The notes below the pieces were generated by a model. That model saw nothing but the letters and a program-made list of their open reading frames with translations. It was not told the origin of the DNA and made no database searches. From Sulfurimonas sp. (GTDB lineage: Bacteria > Campylobacterota > Campylobacteria > Campylobacterales > Sulfurimonadaceae), in assembly GCA_012963655.1 (NCBI GenBank), contig DTVI01000006.1, forward strand, positions 2,214-12,886: 10,673 nucleotides of DNA. Direction: 5' to 3'. Below, in pieces: positions 1-6,759 of the stretch (the stretch's first letter is position 1; each line of letters begins with the position of its first letter). The translations under genes were made by a program, and so were the position numbers.

Positions 1-84
1 CATAATCTTATCAGGATCTTGACGTAAAATAGAACGTAAGGGGTAACAACATTTGAAGAAATTTTAAAGGTGGCAAAATCGTGA
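1..84 (+). CDS. 3' end of a GspE/PilB-type secretion or pilus ATPase (partial, frame disrupted)
   Basis: From 40 to the TGA at 82-84 the frame reads GVTTFEEILKVAKS, a good match to the C-terminal tail of GspE/PilB-family hexameric ATPases, which usually end in a G-x-TT-x-EE-hydrophobic-x-V pattern. The TGA overlaps the GTG of the next gene (GTGA, 81-84), the usual sign of translational coupling in gspE-gspF or pilB-pilC pairs. Upstream the same frame meets TAA at 37-39 and at 25-27. Plausible family residues continue in other frames: RKIERK at 23-40 and YQDLD at 9-23. So either the gene end is frameshifted or the window edge contains base-calling errors. The 5' part lies outside the window. 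Identity of the tail is fairly likely; whether the gene is intact cannot be told. Confidence 0.55.
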
Positions 85-1325
85 AATATTTTTTGATTAC
101 AGTTCTTAATCGTGGAAAAAGACAATCATATGGCTTACATTCTGAAGACAAAAAAGAAGCACATTACCTTGCAAAAGTAAAATACCCTGGTATTATTTTA
201 AAAGTCGTTGAAGGACCCCCCCCTTTAGAAGAGCAACTAAAAGCATTTAAAGAAAATATTACAAAAAACTTTAAAAAGAAAAAAATTAAACAAGATGCTT
301 TAATTGCAGCTATTAGACAGATGGCAGTAATGACAAATGCTGGTATTTCGATTCATGATACCTTATATGAGATTGCTGATTCAACTGAAGACAAAAGACT
401 AGAAGATGTTTTTTCTAAGATTGCTGAAGATATCAACTCCGGTCTGAGTATGTCTCAATCAGTAGAAAACTTTCGTTATGAATTAGGTAACCTTACCCTT
501 GCCATGGTTCAGTTAGGTGAAAAAACAGGTAATATGGCAGAAGCCTTATATGACCTTGCTTCTATGTTAGAAGAGATACGTAGTAACTTTATCAAGTTTA
601 AAAAGGCTATGGCCTACCCACGTAATGTAATGATTGCTATGCTTGTAGCATTTACTATTTTAATTTCATATGTTGTACCTGAGTTTAAAAAAATATTTGA
701 ACAATTAGGCGCAGAATTACCACTTCCAACACGTATTTTACTTGCCTTAGAAGTTGCTGTAAATCAATATGGTGCATATGTTTTAGCTGGAATTATCATT
801 TCTTTTATAAGTATACGATTTGCTATTAATCATTACACACATGTAAGATATAAATTTCATGAACTTCTTCTTAAGCTCATCATTATTAAAAAGCTTATTC
901 ATTTTGGTACACTAAATCGCTTTATGCTAGTTTTTTCAGCCCTTGTTCATGCTGGTATTCCTATTGCGGACTCCTTAGACGCTGCTATTGATATGATTGA
1001 CAACCTTCCTTTAAAAGGAAAATTACAAACAGTAAGAAGCGCGGTTGAAAAGGGTAATACCCTTACCCAAGGTCTTAAAGATACAGGACTTTTTGAAAAC
1101 ATGATTCTTCAGATGGTTTCAGCAGGGGAGCAAAGTGGTCAACTTGACGCAATGATGGAAAAGGTTACTGAATATTATAAGATGAAGTTTGATGCTATTA
1201 TTGATGGTCTTTCTGAGGCAGTTGAACCTATTATCTTATTTTTCATTGCAGGTATGATTTTATTACTTGCTCTTGGTATTTTCTTACCTATGTGGGATAT
1301 GGGATCTGCTGTAAAGGGAAGATAA
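81..1325 (+). CDS. gspF: GspF/PilC-type inner-membrane platform protein
   Basis: A 414-residue polytopic protein of the type II secretion / type IV pilus platform family, which sits in the inner membrane and couples the assembly ATPase to (pseudo)pilin assembly. It has the expected repeat of two T2SSF domains, at about 76-199 (start QDALIAAIRQMAVMTNAGIS, with LGEKTGNM near 145-152) and about 278-400 (LNRFMLVFSALVHAGIPIADSL, with SAGEQSGQLD near 347-356). Hydrophobic segments lie near 183-200, 230-250 and 383-405, the usual three-helix topology. The basic N-terminal region fits a cytoplasmic arm. Length is normal for the family. The start is GTG with AAAGGTGG at 66-73, and it overlaps the stop of the ATPase gene. 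Sequence alone does not settle whether it serves secretion, a type IV pilus or DNA uptake. A C8 tract lies in codons 46-48. Confidence 0.93.
   Translation: MKYFLITVLNRGKRQSYGLHSEDKKEAHYLAKVKYPGIILKVVEGPPPLEEQLKAFKENITKNFKKKKIKQDALIAAIRQMAVMTNAGISIHDTLYEIADSTEDKRLEDVFSKIAEDINSGLSMSQSVENFRYELGNLTLAMVQLGEKTGNMAEALYDLASMLEEIRSNFIKFKKAMAYPRNVMIAMLVAFTILISYVVPEFKKIFEQLGAELPLPTRILLALEVAVNQYGAYVLAGIIISFISIRFAINHYTHVRYKFHELLLKLIIIKKLIHFGTLNRFMLVFSALVHAGIPIADSLDAAIDMIDNLPLKGKLQTVRSAVEKGNTLTQGLKDTGLFENMILQMVSAGEQSGQLDAMMEKVTEYYKMKFDAIIDGLSEAVEPIILFFIAGMILLLALGIFLPMWDMGSAVKGR
216..223 (+). repeat. C8 homopolymer inside gspF
   Basis: Eight consecutive C encode most of a Pro-Pro-Pro stretch (codons 46-48, CCC CCC CCT) in an AT-rich gene. 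Loss of one C gives CTT TAG immediately after; gain of one C leads to TAA about ten codons later. Either change would abolish the platform protein. Poly-C/G tracts of this kind are the typical slippage sites for phase variation in Campylobacterota; that this one varies is inference. Confidence 0.6.
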
Positions 1326-1334
1326 AACATTATA

Positions 1335-1360
1335 AAGGAAAAGGATTTATTCTTTTCCTT
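1335..1360. terminator. Bidirectional terminator between convergent gspF and uvrD
   Basis: A perfect 9-bp inverted repeat, AAGGAAAAG (1335-1343) and CTTTTCCTT (1352-1360), with an 8-base loop. It lies in and just beyond the 22-base gap between the two converging stop codons, and the right arm is inside the last uvrD codons. On the minus strand the stem is followed by TTATAATGTTTTA, on the plus strand by a pyrimidine-rich stretch. The stem is A/T-rich, so strength is uncertain, but placement suits a shared terminator. Confidence 0.6.
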
Positions 1361-3425
1361 CTTCCTTCGCTACCATCTTCGTATAATTTTCATCTTTCTT
1401 TAGAAGTCCTGCCTCATATAAAAACTGAGAAGGAACAAAGTCTAATTTTTTTATCTTATCATTTTTAGCCATACTTAGGTATAAAATATCTTTAGCTCTT
1501 GTAACCGCAACATAAAAAAGACGTCTTTCTTCATCTATACCACCACCACCTTTATTCATCAACTTTCGATTAGGAAAACGCCCGTCCATTAAATCAACTA
1601 CATATACTTCTTTGTATTCTAAGCCCTTACTTGCATGAACACTTAAAAGATTAACACCCTCACCTTTTGTTAGGTCTTGAGAGCCAAGGACCATAGCATT
1701 TATATAACGTTCGTGCGCATTATAAGGCTTCGCTAAATCATACAAAATAGAGCCCTTTCTACGTATACGTTCTAAGGCTTCATTCTTAAGCTTTTGATCT
1801 ATACTTCCATCTTTTAATTGTCCGCGTTTATTAGCTAAACTATCAATAATCGTATTATAAAAAGCAGAAGCTCTTATCTTTTCAATCATCTTAGAAGGGC
1901 TTTCTATTTTTGAGAGAACCTTACTTAAAGTATAAAAATCATATAAATACTGAGCGCTTTCTTTGGTAAACTTAGGATGCTTTAAAACGGGATTGTCTAA
2001 AAACTTTTTTTCAAATCCTAGGCTCATAAACTTAGCTAATGAGCCCATCTCAATAAAGTCATCAAAAAGGCCAAGCTGATGGTTTTGTTGTCTTTTTTCA
2101 AAAGGATTTAAAACACTTGTATCAGGGGAAAATAAGCCTCTAAACAAGTCTCCATGCCCTAATTTCTTTAAGGCTACAAATAATTCTTTAGCAATAGCAG
2201 AACCAATCCCTTTTGCATACTCAAAAAGGTGAATAAAGGCCATCATATCACTGCTATTTACAAATAATACGTATATATCTAAAACAGCCTTCACTTCTTT
2301 TGCATCAAAAAAACTTTTACCTCCCTTTCGTTTACAAGGAAGGCCAATTTCTCTAAGGGTAGCTTCTATACCATCAGCAGAAGCATTATTTCTAAAGATA
2401 ACGGCTATTTCATCAGAAGGGGTATAACTCTTGCGTATTAGCTGCGCAATGGCTGAATATTGCTCAAACAGCTCATTATAAACCAGAAGTTTAGGCGCTG
2501 CTGCCTTTGCTTCACGTGTATATTCAAGTTTTTTAGGATAAATTCTTTCATTATATTCAATAACTTTATTGGCTAAAGAAAGTATGGGAACGGTTGAGCG
2601 ATAATTTTTGCTAAGGGTATAAACACGAGCATCAGGAAACTTTGTACTGTATGAGCCAATAATGCCAATATCCGCCCCATTAAAAGCATATATACTTTGA
2701 TCATAATCACCCACACAAAATAAAGAAGGTGGGTTCATCGCGTCTACTACTGCACCTTGTAAGGCATTGGTATCTTGGTATTCATCTACAAGAACCTCTT
2801 TATAAGGCATTTTATATGTTTTAACCTTATCTCGCATAAGTAATAAGAGATCATTAAAATTTACAAAACCATATTCTTTTTTTAGGACTTCGAATTCTTC
2901 ACAAATATCAATATAAATTTCTACAAAAGCATTATGATCAGGATTTCTTTCATTCATCCATGCATCAAAACCACGCTCTATTTCCGTATTTTGATAAAGG
3001 GCATACACATCATATAGATAGTTTGCACCATAAGGAGAAGTATCTTCGTTAAAAAGATGAAAAGAGCGTTTGTCATACACAGATCTAAACAATGTTTTTA
3101 ACTCACCTGTTTGTTTTAATACAATCTTTTTGTCAAACTTTTTTAGCCATCGGTAAGACACTGCATGAAAGGTACCCGCTTCTATCTTGTGAGCCACTTC
3201 TTTTGAGAAATAACCGGAAAGACGCTCAACCATTTCAGCTGCAGCCTTATTTGTAAAAGTTAGAAGGAGAATTTCTTCTGGCTTAACACCCTGTCCAAGA
3301 AGGTGACCAATACGACCAACAATTGTAGATGTTTTACCTGTACCAGCAGAAGCAATAATAAGATTTTGACCACTAGGTGCAGTCGCAGCCGAAAGCTGTT
3401 CTTCATTTAAACGTGAAAGGGGCAA
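1347..3425 (-). CDS. uvrD: UvrD/PcrA/Rep-type superfamily 1A DNA helicase
   Basis: A 692-residue ATP-dependent 3'-5' DNA helicase of the UvrD/PcrA/Rep group, expected to act in nucleotide excision repair, mismatch repair and clearing stalled replication forks. All core motifs are present: Q motif LNEEQ (6-10), Walker A ASAGTGKT (25-32), Ia LLTFTNKAAAEM (54-65), Walker B VDEYQDTN (213-220), III GDYDQSIYAFNGA (239-251), IV LSKNYRST (271-278), V VNLLSVHASKGLEY (near 590-604) and VI EERRLFYVAVTRAKD (near 632-646). Length is normal. The start is TTG: the frame has a TAG six codons upstream, there is no ATG before residue 65, and starting there would remove Walker A. AAAGAG lies about 9 bases ahead of the TTG. 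It lies 117 bases downstream of fliW on the same strand. Which of UvrD, PcrA or Rep it corresponds to cannot be settled here. Confidence 0.93.
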   Translation of the reverse strand: MPLSRLNEEQLSAATAPSGQNLIIASAGTGKTSTIVGRIGHLLGQGVKPEEILLLTFTNKAAAEMVERLSGYFSKEVAHKIEAGTFHAVSYRWLKKFDKKIVLKQTGELKTLFRSVYDKRSFHLFNEDTSPYGANYLYDVYALYQNTEIERGFDAWMNERNPDHNAFVEIYIDICEEFEVLKKEYGFVNFNDLLLLMRDKVKTYKMPYKEVLVDEYQDTNALQGAVVDAMNPPSLFCVGDYDQSIYAFNGADIGIIGSYSTKFPDARVYTLSKNYRSTVPILSLANKVIEYNERIYPKKLEYTREAKAAAPKLLVYNELFEQYSAIAQLIRKSYTPSDEIAVIFRNNASADGIEATLREIGLPCKRKGGKSFFDAKEVKAVLDIYVLFVNSSDMMAFIHLFEYAKGIGSAIAKELFVALKKLGHGDLFRGLFSPDTSVLNPFEKRQQNHQLGLFDDFIEMGSLAKFMSLGFEKKFLDNPVLKHPKFTKESAQYLYDFYTLSKVLSKIESPSKMIEKIRASAFYNTIIDSLANKRGQLKDGSIDQKLKNEALERIRRKGSILYDLAKPYNAHERYINAMVLGSQDLTKGEGVNLLSVHASKGLEYKEVYVVDLMDGRFPNRKLMNKGGGGIDEERRLFYVAVTRAKDILYLSMAKNDKIKKLDFVPSQFLYEAGLLKKDENYTKMVAKEEGKE

Positions 3426-3462
3426 GGTTGATATCTCTTTCTAAAATAAAATCTATTTGAAG

Positions 3463-3480
3463 ATTACTATAATTAGTAAT
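3463..3480. repeat. Short palindrome upstream of uvrD
   Basis: ATTACT-ATAATT-AGTAAT, two perfect 6-base arms around 6 bases, lies 38 bases upstream of the uvrD TTG in the fliW-uvrD gap. Read on the minus strand its right half contains TATAGT, which could serve as a -10 element for uvrD with a leader of about 33 bases. It could be an operator overlapping that promoter, or simply AT-rich chance. No regulator is identifiable. Confidence 0.3.
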
Positions 3481-3542
3481 TCTATAGACCTCATTTTTTA
3501 TGAAATAGTACCTTCACTTTACTCAATAAGAGCTAAAAACAA

Positions 3543-3926
3543 TTAGGCAATAAAGGTTTTCAAGCTTTCAGCTAAACCGAAATCTGGATATTTTTGTGGG
3601 TCTAAAATTTCTTGCATTACTGTCATGTTTGTTTTATTGAAGATTAAAGGGGCTAGAAAATTTATTTTAGTCTCATCAATTGGACTTTGTAAAACAATCA
3701 CATTATAGACAAAAAGGTCCTTCTCATCTTTTATATCAAGTACAGCTTCACTTTCTACAGAAATATCAAAATTATAATCACGTAGTTTATGTGGATTAAC
3801 AAGAGTAAATGATATACCATCCCCTGTTACTGAACGAAGTGTGAAAAAAAGTTCATCAATTTCTTTCAACTCAACTTCTTTTATATTCTCAAAACCTAAA
3901 ATCTCTGACTTAACTTCAAACTTCAT
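3543..3926 (-). CDS. fliW: Flagellar assembly factor FliW
   Basis: A small cytoplasmic protein that binds flagellin and also antagonises the RNA-binding regulator CsrA, so that flagellin synthesis is matched to export. From the chosen ATG it has 127 residues, normal for FliW. Family features seen: the opening MKFEVKSEILGFENI, FTLVNPHKLRDYNFDI in the middle (FliW proteins carry a conserved Asn-Pro after a hydrophobic strand), and near the end NFLAPLIFNKTN followed by VMQEIL. A TTG two codons upstream extends the frame, but the Shine-Dalgarno AAAGG abuts that TTG directly and sits 6 bases ahead of the ATG, so the ATG is chosen. It lies divergent from valS and upstream of uvrD on the same strand. 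No other flagellar gene is in the window. A sigma-54-like promoter precedes it. Confidence 0.9.
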   Translation of the reverse strand: MKFEVKSEILGFENIKEVELKEIDELFFTLRSVTGDGISFTLVNPHKLRDYNFDISVESEAVLDIKDEKDLFVYNVIVLQSPIDETKINFLAPLIFNKTNMTVMQEILDPQKYPDFGLAESLKTFIA

Positions 3927-3932
3927 TTCCAA

Positions 3933-3937
3933 CCTTT
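3933..3937 (-). promoter_or_regulatory. Ribosome binding site deciding the fliW start
   Basis: On the minus strand AAAGG is followed by six bases and then ATG (3926-3924). The alternative in-frame TTG at 3932-3930 follows AAAGG with no spacer and could not be used from this site. Confidence 0.75.
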
Positions 3938-3942
3938 GTTAT

Positions 3943-3948
3943 ATTATA
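3943..3948 (-). promoter_or_regulatory. Alternative sigma-70-type -10 box for fliW
   Basis: The minus strand reads TATAAT here. Transcription from it would start about 10 bases ahead of the fliW ATG, leaving barely enough leader for the AAAGG site. It overlaps the predicted start region of the sigma-54-like promoter, so the two are competing readings; I favour the other. Confidence 0.3.
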
Positions 3949-3958
3949 TATCAAATAT

Positions 3959-3975
3959 AAGCAATATATATTCCA
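3959..3975 (-). promoter_or_regulatory. Sigma-54 (RpoN)-type promoter for fliW
   Basis: On the minus strand the sequence is TGGAATATATATTGCTT. The GG (-24) and GC (-12) elements are separated by exactly 10 bases, and GGAA-N6-TTGCTT agrees with the RpoN consensus reported for flagellar promoters in Campylobacter and Helicobacter as I recall it. The predicted start near 3949 gives a 23-base leader containing the AAAGG site. Rod, hook and export genes in this phylum are often RpoN-dependent, so a flagellar gene downstream adds weight. No activator site is recognised. Confidence 0.6.
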
Positions 3976-4009
3976 TTCTTATATAAGCCTCTTTTTACCA
4001 CAGCTTAGT

Positions 4010-4015
4010 TATAAT
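4010..4015 (+). promoter_or_regulatory. -10 box of the valS promoter
   Basis: TATAAT preceded by TTAGT, 71 bases ahead of the valS ATG, with no clear -35 hexamer but T/A-rich sequence upstream. Campylobacterota housekeeping promoters often lack a conserved -35. Start would be near 4022, giving a leader of about 65 bases. Confidence 0.55.
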
Positions 4016-4019
4016 CGCG

Positions 4020-4052
4020 AAAATAAAAGAAGCCCTGTTTTTAATATAGGGC
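4020..4052 (-). terminator. Hairpin in the fliW-valS gap, terminator-like on the minus strand
   Basis: GCCCT (4032-4036) pairs with AGGGC (4048-4052) around an 11-base loop. Read on the minus strand the G/C-rich stem is followed by TTCTTTTATTTT, the layout of an intrinsic terminator facing fliW; it could stop antisense transcripts leaving valS. Read on the plus strand the hairpin lies in the predicted valS leader. With only 5 bp of stem either role is tentative. Confidence 0.35.
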
Positions 4053-4086
4053 ACCTCTAAATAAACTGCACAACTAAAGAGAGACA

Positions 4087-6717
4087 ATGGCTGAAGCAAA
4101 CAACAGTTATAACCCTAAAGATATTGAAAAAAAGTTTTATAAAACATGGGAAGACCGTGGTTATTTTGAAATAGAAGGAAATAAGTCTATTCAAAAAGAA
4201 AATAAAACTTTTTCTATTATGATGCCCCCTCCTAACGTAACAGGTCGTTTACACATTGGACATGCATTAACCTTTACCCTACAAGATATCATTGTACGTT
4301 ATAAGCGTATGGATGGATATAAAACATTATGGCAACCAGGAACGGATCACGCAGGTATTGCCACACAAAATGTTGTTGAAAAACAACTTATAGCTGAAGG
4401 CACAACTAAAGAGGCCTTAGGTCGTGATAAGTTCTTAGAACGCGTGTGGAAGTGGAAAGAGCTTAGTGGTGGAGAAATGGTTTCTCAAATGCGTAGTCTT
4501 GGTGTTTCACCTGCGTGGAAGCGCGAACGTTTTACTATGGATAGTGGTCTAAAGTCTTCTGTAAAAGAATCTTTTGTACAGCTTTATAATGAAGGTCTTA
4601 TTGTACGTGGAAATTATATGGTTAACTGGTGTACACATGATGGTGCACTTTCAGATATAGAAGTTGAGCATGAAGAGCATCAAGGTAAGTTCTACCATAT
4701 GCATTATAAGTTTGCAGATGGCTCAGGTCAAATTACCGTTGCAACCACACGTCCTGAGACCTACTTTGGGGATACTGCAGTTATGGTTCATCCTGACGAT
4801 GCACGATATAAAGACTTAGTAGGTAAAAAGCTTCTACTTCCTCTTTTAGATAAAGAAATTAAAATTATTACGGATACACATGTTGATATGGACTTTGGTA
4901 CAGGTATGGTTAAGGTTACACCTGCTCATGATCAAAATGATTATGAGGTTGGAAAACGTCATAACCTAGAATTCATTACCGTTTTTGATGAAAAAGGCAT
5001 CTTAAATCATCATGCAGGTGAATTTGAAGGACTAGAACGTCTTGAAGCTCGTGAAACTATTGTTAATCGCCTAAATGAAGAAGGCTATATTGAGAAAATA
5101 GAAGACCATATGCACCAAGTTGGGCATTGTTACCGTTGTAAAAACATTGTTGAACCCTATATCTCTAAACAATGGTTTGTAAGAAATGAGATTGCTAAAC
5201 AATCTATAGAAAAAACAAATGAGGGTGAAGCACAATTTTTCCCTTCTCACTGGATTAATTCATATAATTCCTGGATGGGTGAACTTCGTGATTGGTGTAT
5301 ATCTAGACAATTATGGTGGGGACATAGAATTCCTGTCTTTTATTGTGATTCTTGTGATCATGAATGGGCTTCTTTAGATGATGAGCCTCATGATTGTCCA
5401 AAATGTGCCTCAAAATCATTTACTCAAGACCCTGATGTTCTTGACACATGGTTTTCATCTGCCTTATGGCCTTTTTCAACCTTAGGTTGGGGAAATGGTG
5501 AAGAAGGTAAAAACGAAGTATTCACAGAAGATGATTTAAAAGACTTTTATCCAAACTCACTTCTTATTACAGGCTTTGATATTCTTTTCTTTTGGGTAGC
5601 AAGAATGATGATGATGGGAGAAAAGTTTCAAGGAAAGCTTCCTTTCAATCATATCTATATGCATGCCCTTGTTCGTGATGAAAAAGGAAATAAAATGTCA
5701 AAGTCTAAGGGTAATGTTGTTGACCCCTTAGATGTTATTGATGAGCATTCTGCTGACGCACTACGTTTTACTCTTGCTGTCTTAGCTGCCCAAGGTAGAG
5801 ATATTAAACTCAGTGCAAAAAAGCTTGAAGAGTCTAGAAACTTTACAAATAAGCTGTATAATGCATCACGTTTCTTACAACTTAATGTTGATATCTTTTC
5901 AGATTTAAATGATATTGAAATTAAGACACCTCTTGGAAGATATATGCTTTCACGTTTTAATGTAGCTGTAAGTGAAACACGCCGTAACCTTGATGAGTAC
6001 CGTTTTAATGACGCGGCTACTGTACTTTACCGTTTCTTATGGAATGAGTTTTGTGCTTGGGGAATTGAGCTTTCAAAATCAAGTAAGGATAGTATTCCTG
6101 AACTGGGTGCTATTTTTAAAGAATCTATGAAGCTTCTTCATCCTTATATGCCTTTTATTACTGAGTATTTATACCACTCTCTTAATGGAACAAGTCTAGA
6201 AGATGGTAATTCTATTATGGTTATGTCTTACCCTGAATCTGCTCCAAATGATCCAGAAATTGAAAAAGAGTTTGATGCGATTATGGATACGATTGTAGCT
6301 ATTCGTCGTGCTAAGTCTTTAGTTGATATTGGTGATCAAAAAATTGAAAAAGCCTTTATCAAGCCTAATAAACAAATGGATACTGAACTTATCACTCCAT
6401 TTATCCAAAAACTTGCAAAGGTTGAGACTATTAGCTTTGTTGAGACAAAGGTAGAAAACTCTATTTCAGATGTAAGTGATTATGTTGAAGTCTATATTCC
6501 AACAGATTCTATTGATCTGACTCCTATTATCACACGCCTTGAAAAACAAGCTGAAAAGCTTGAAAAAGAGATATCTAAGATAAGTGGTATGTTAAGTAAT
6601 GAGCGTTTTGTTTCTAACGCACCGGCTGAAGTTATTGCTAAAAACCGTGAAGACTTGGAATTAGCAAAAGATAAAAAAACGAAGGTAAGTGAACAACTTA
6701 CTTCATTAAAATCGTAA
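4087..6717 (+). CDS. valS: Valyl-tRNA synthetase
   Basis: Class Ia synthetase that charges tRNA-Val and edits mischarged threonine; cytoplasmic and essential. At 876 residues it is full length. The Rossmann catalytic domain carries PPPNVTGRLHIGHAL (47-61, HIGH signature at 56-59) and KMSKS at 536-540. The CP1 editing insertion covers about 190-345, with TTRPETYFGDT (220-230) and GTGMVKVTPAHDQNDYEVG (271-289). CxxC pairs are seen at 348/351 and at 420/423 with 437/440, the latter a likely zinc ribbon. The anticodon-binding domain follows at about 600-745. The last 67 residues form the charged coiled-coil arm typical of ValRS (Lys/Glu-rich heptads from 810). The ATG at 4087 follows an AAAGAGAG stretch. 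It is divergent from fliW and 42 bases upstream of the anion transporter. Confidence 0.97.
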   Translation: MAEANNSYNPKDIEKKFYKTWEDRGYFEIEGNKSIQKENKTFSIMMPPPNVTGRLHIGHALTFTLQDIIVRYKRMDGYKTLWQPGTDHAGIATQNVVEKQLIAEGTTKEALGRDKFLERVWKWKELSGGEMVSQMRSLGVSPAWKRERFTMDSGLKSSVKESFVQLYNEGLIVRGNYMVNWCTHDGALSDIEVEHEEHQGKFYHMHYKFADGSGQITVATTRPETYFGDTAVMVHPDDARYKDLVGKKLLLPLLDKEIKIITDTHVDMDFGTGMVKVTPAHDQNDYEVGKRHNLEFITVFDEKGILNHHAGEFEGLERLEARETIVNRLNEEGYIEKIEDHMHQVGHCYRCKNIVEPYISKQWFVRNEIAKQSIEKTNEGEAQFFPSHWINSYNSWMGELRDWCISRQLWWGHRIPVFYCDSCDHEWASLDDEPHDCPKCASKSFTQDPDVLDTWFSSALWPFSTLGWGNGEEGKNEVFTEDDLKDFYPNSLLITGFDILFFWVARMMMMGEKFQGKLPFNHIYMHALVRDEKGNKMSKSKGNVVDPLDVIDEHSADALRFTLAVLAAQGRDIKLSAKKLEESRNFTNKLYNASRFLQLNVDIFSDLNDIEIKTPLGRYMLSRFNVAVSETRRNLDEYRFNDAATVLYRFLWNEFCAWGIELSKSSKDSIPELGAIFKESMKLLHPYMPFITEYLYHSLNGTSLEDGNSIMVMSYPESAPNDPEIEKEFDAIMDTIVAIRRAKSLVDIGDQKIEKAFIKPNKQMDTELITPFIQKLAKVETISFVETKVENSISDVSDYVEVYIPTDSIDLTPIITRLEKQAEKLEKEISKISGMLSNERFVSNAPAEVIAKNREDLELAKDKKTKVSEQLTSLKS

Positions 6718-6718
6718 A

Positions 6719-6733
6719 TTATCAATATGATAA
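6719..6733. repeat. Short inverted repeat between valS and the SulP gene
   Basis: TTATCA-ATA-TGATAA, two perfect 6-base arms directly after the valS stop. It is followed by A-rich rather than T-rich sequence on the plus strand, so it is not a convincing terminator for valS. It might be an operator or a weak processing hairpin; chance is quite possible at this base composition. Confidence 0.25.
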
Positions 6734-6759
6734 AAAATAATATTCTATAAGGACTATGA

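Noticed and set aside
3510..3545. Possible terminator after fliW (GCTC/GAGT arms)
   Set aside because: The stem is only 4 bp with a wobble pair and lacks a T-run after it on the minus strand.
6492..6725. 77-codon open frame on the minus strand
   Set aside because: It lies wholly opposite the end of valS, has no family features, and is explained by codon bias of the real gene.
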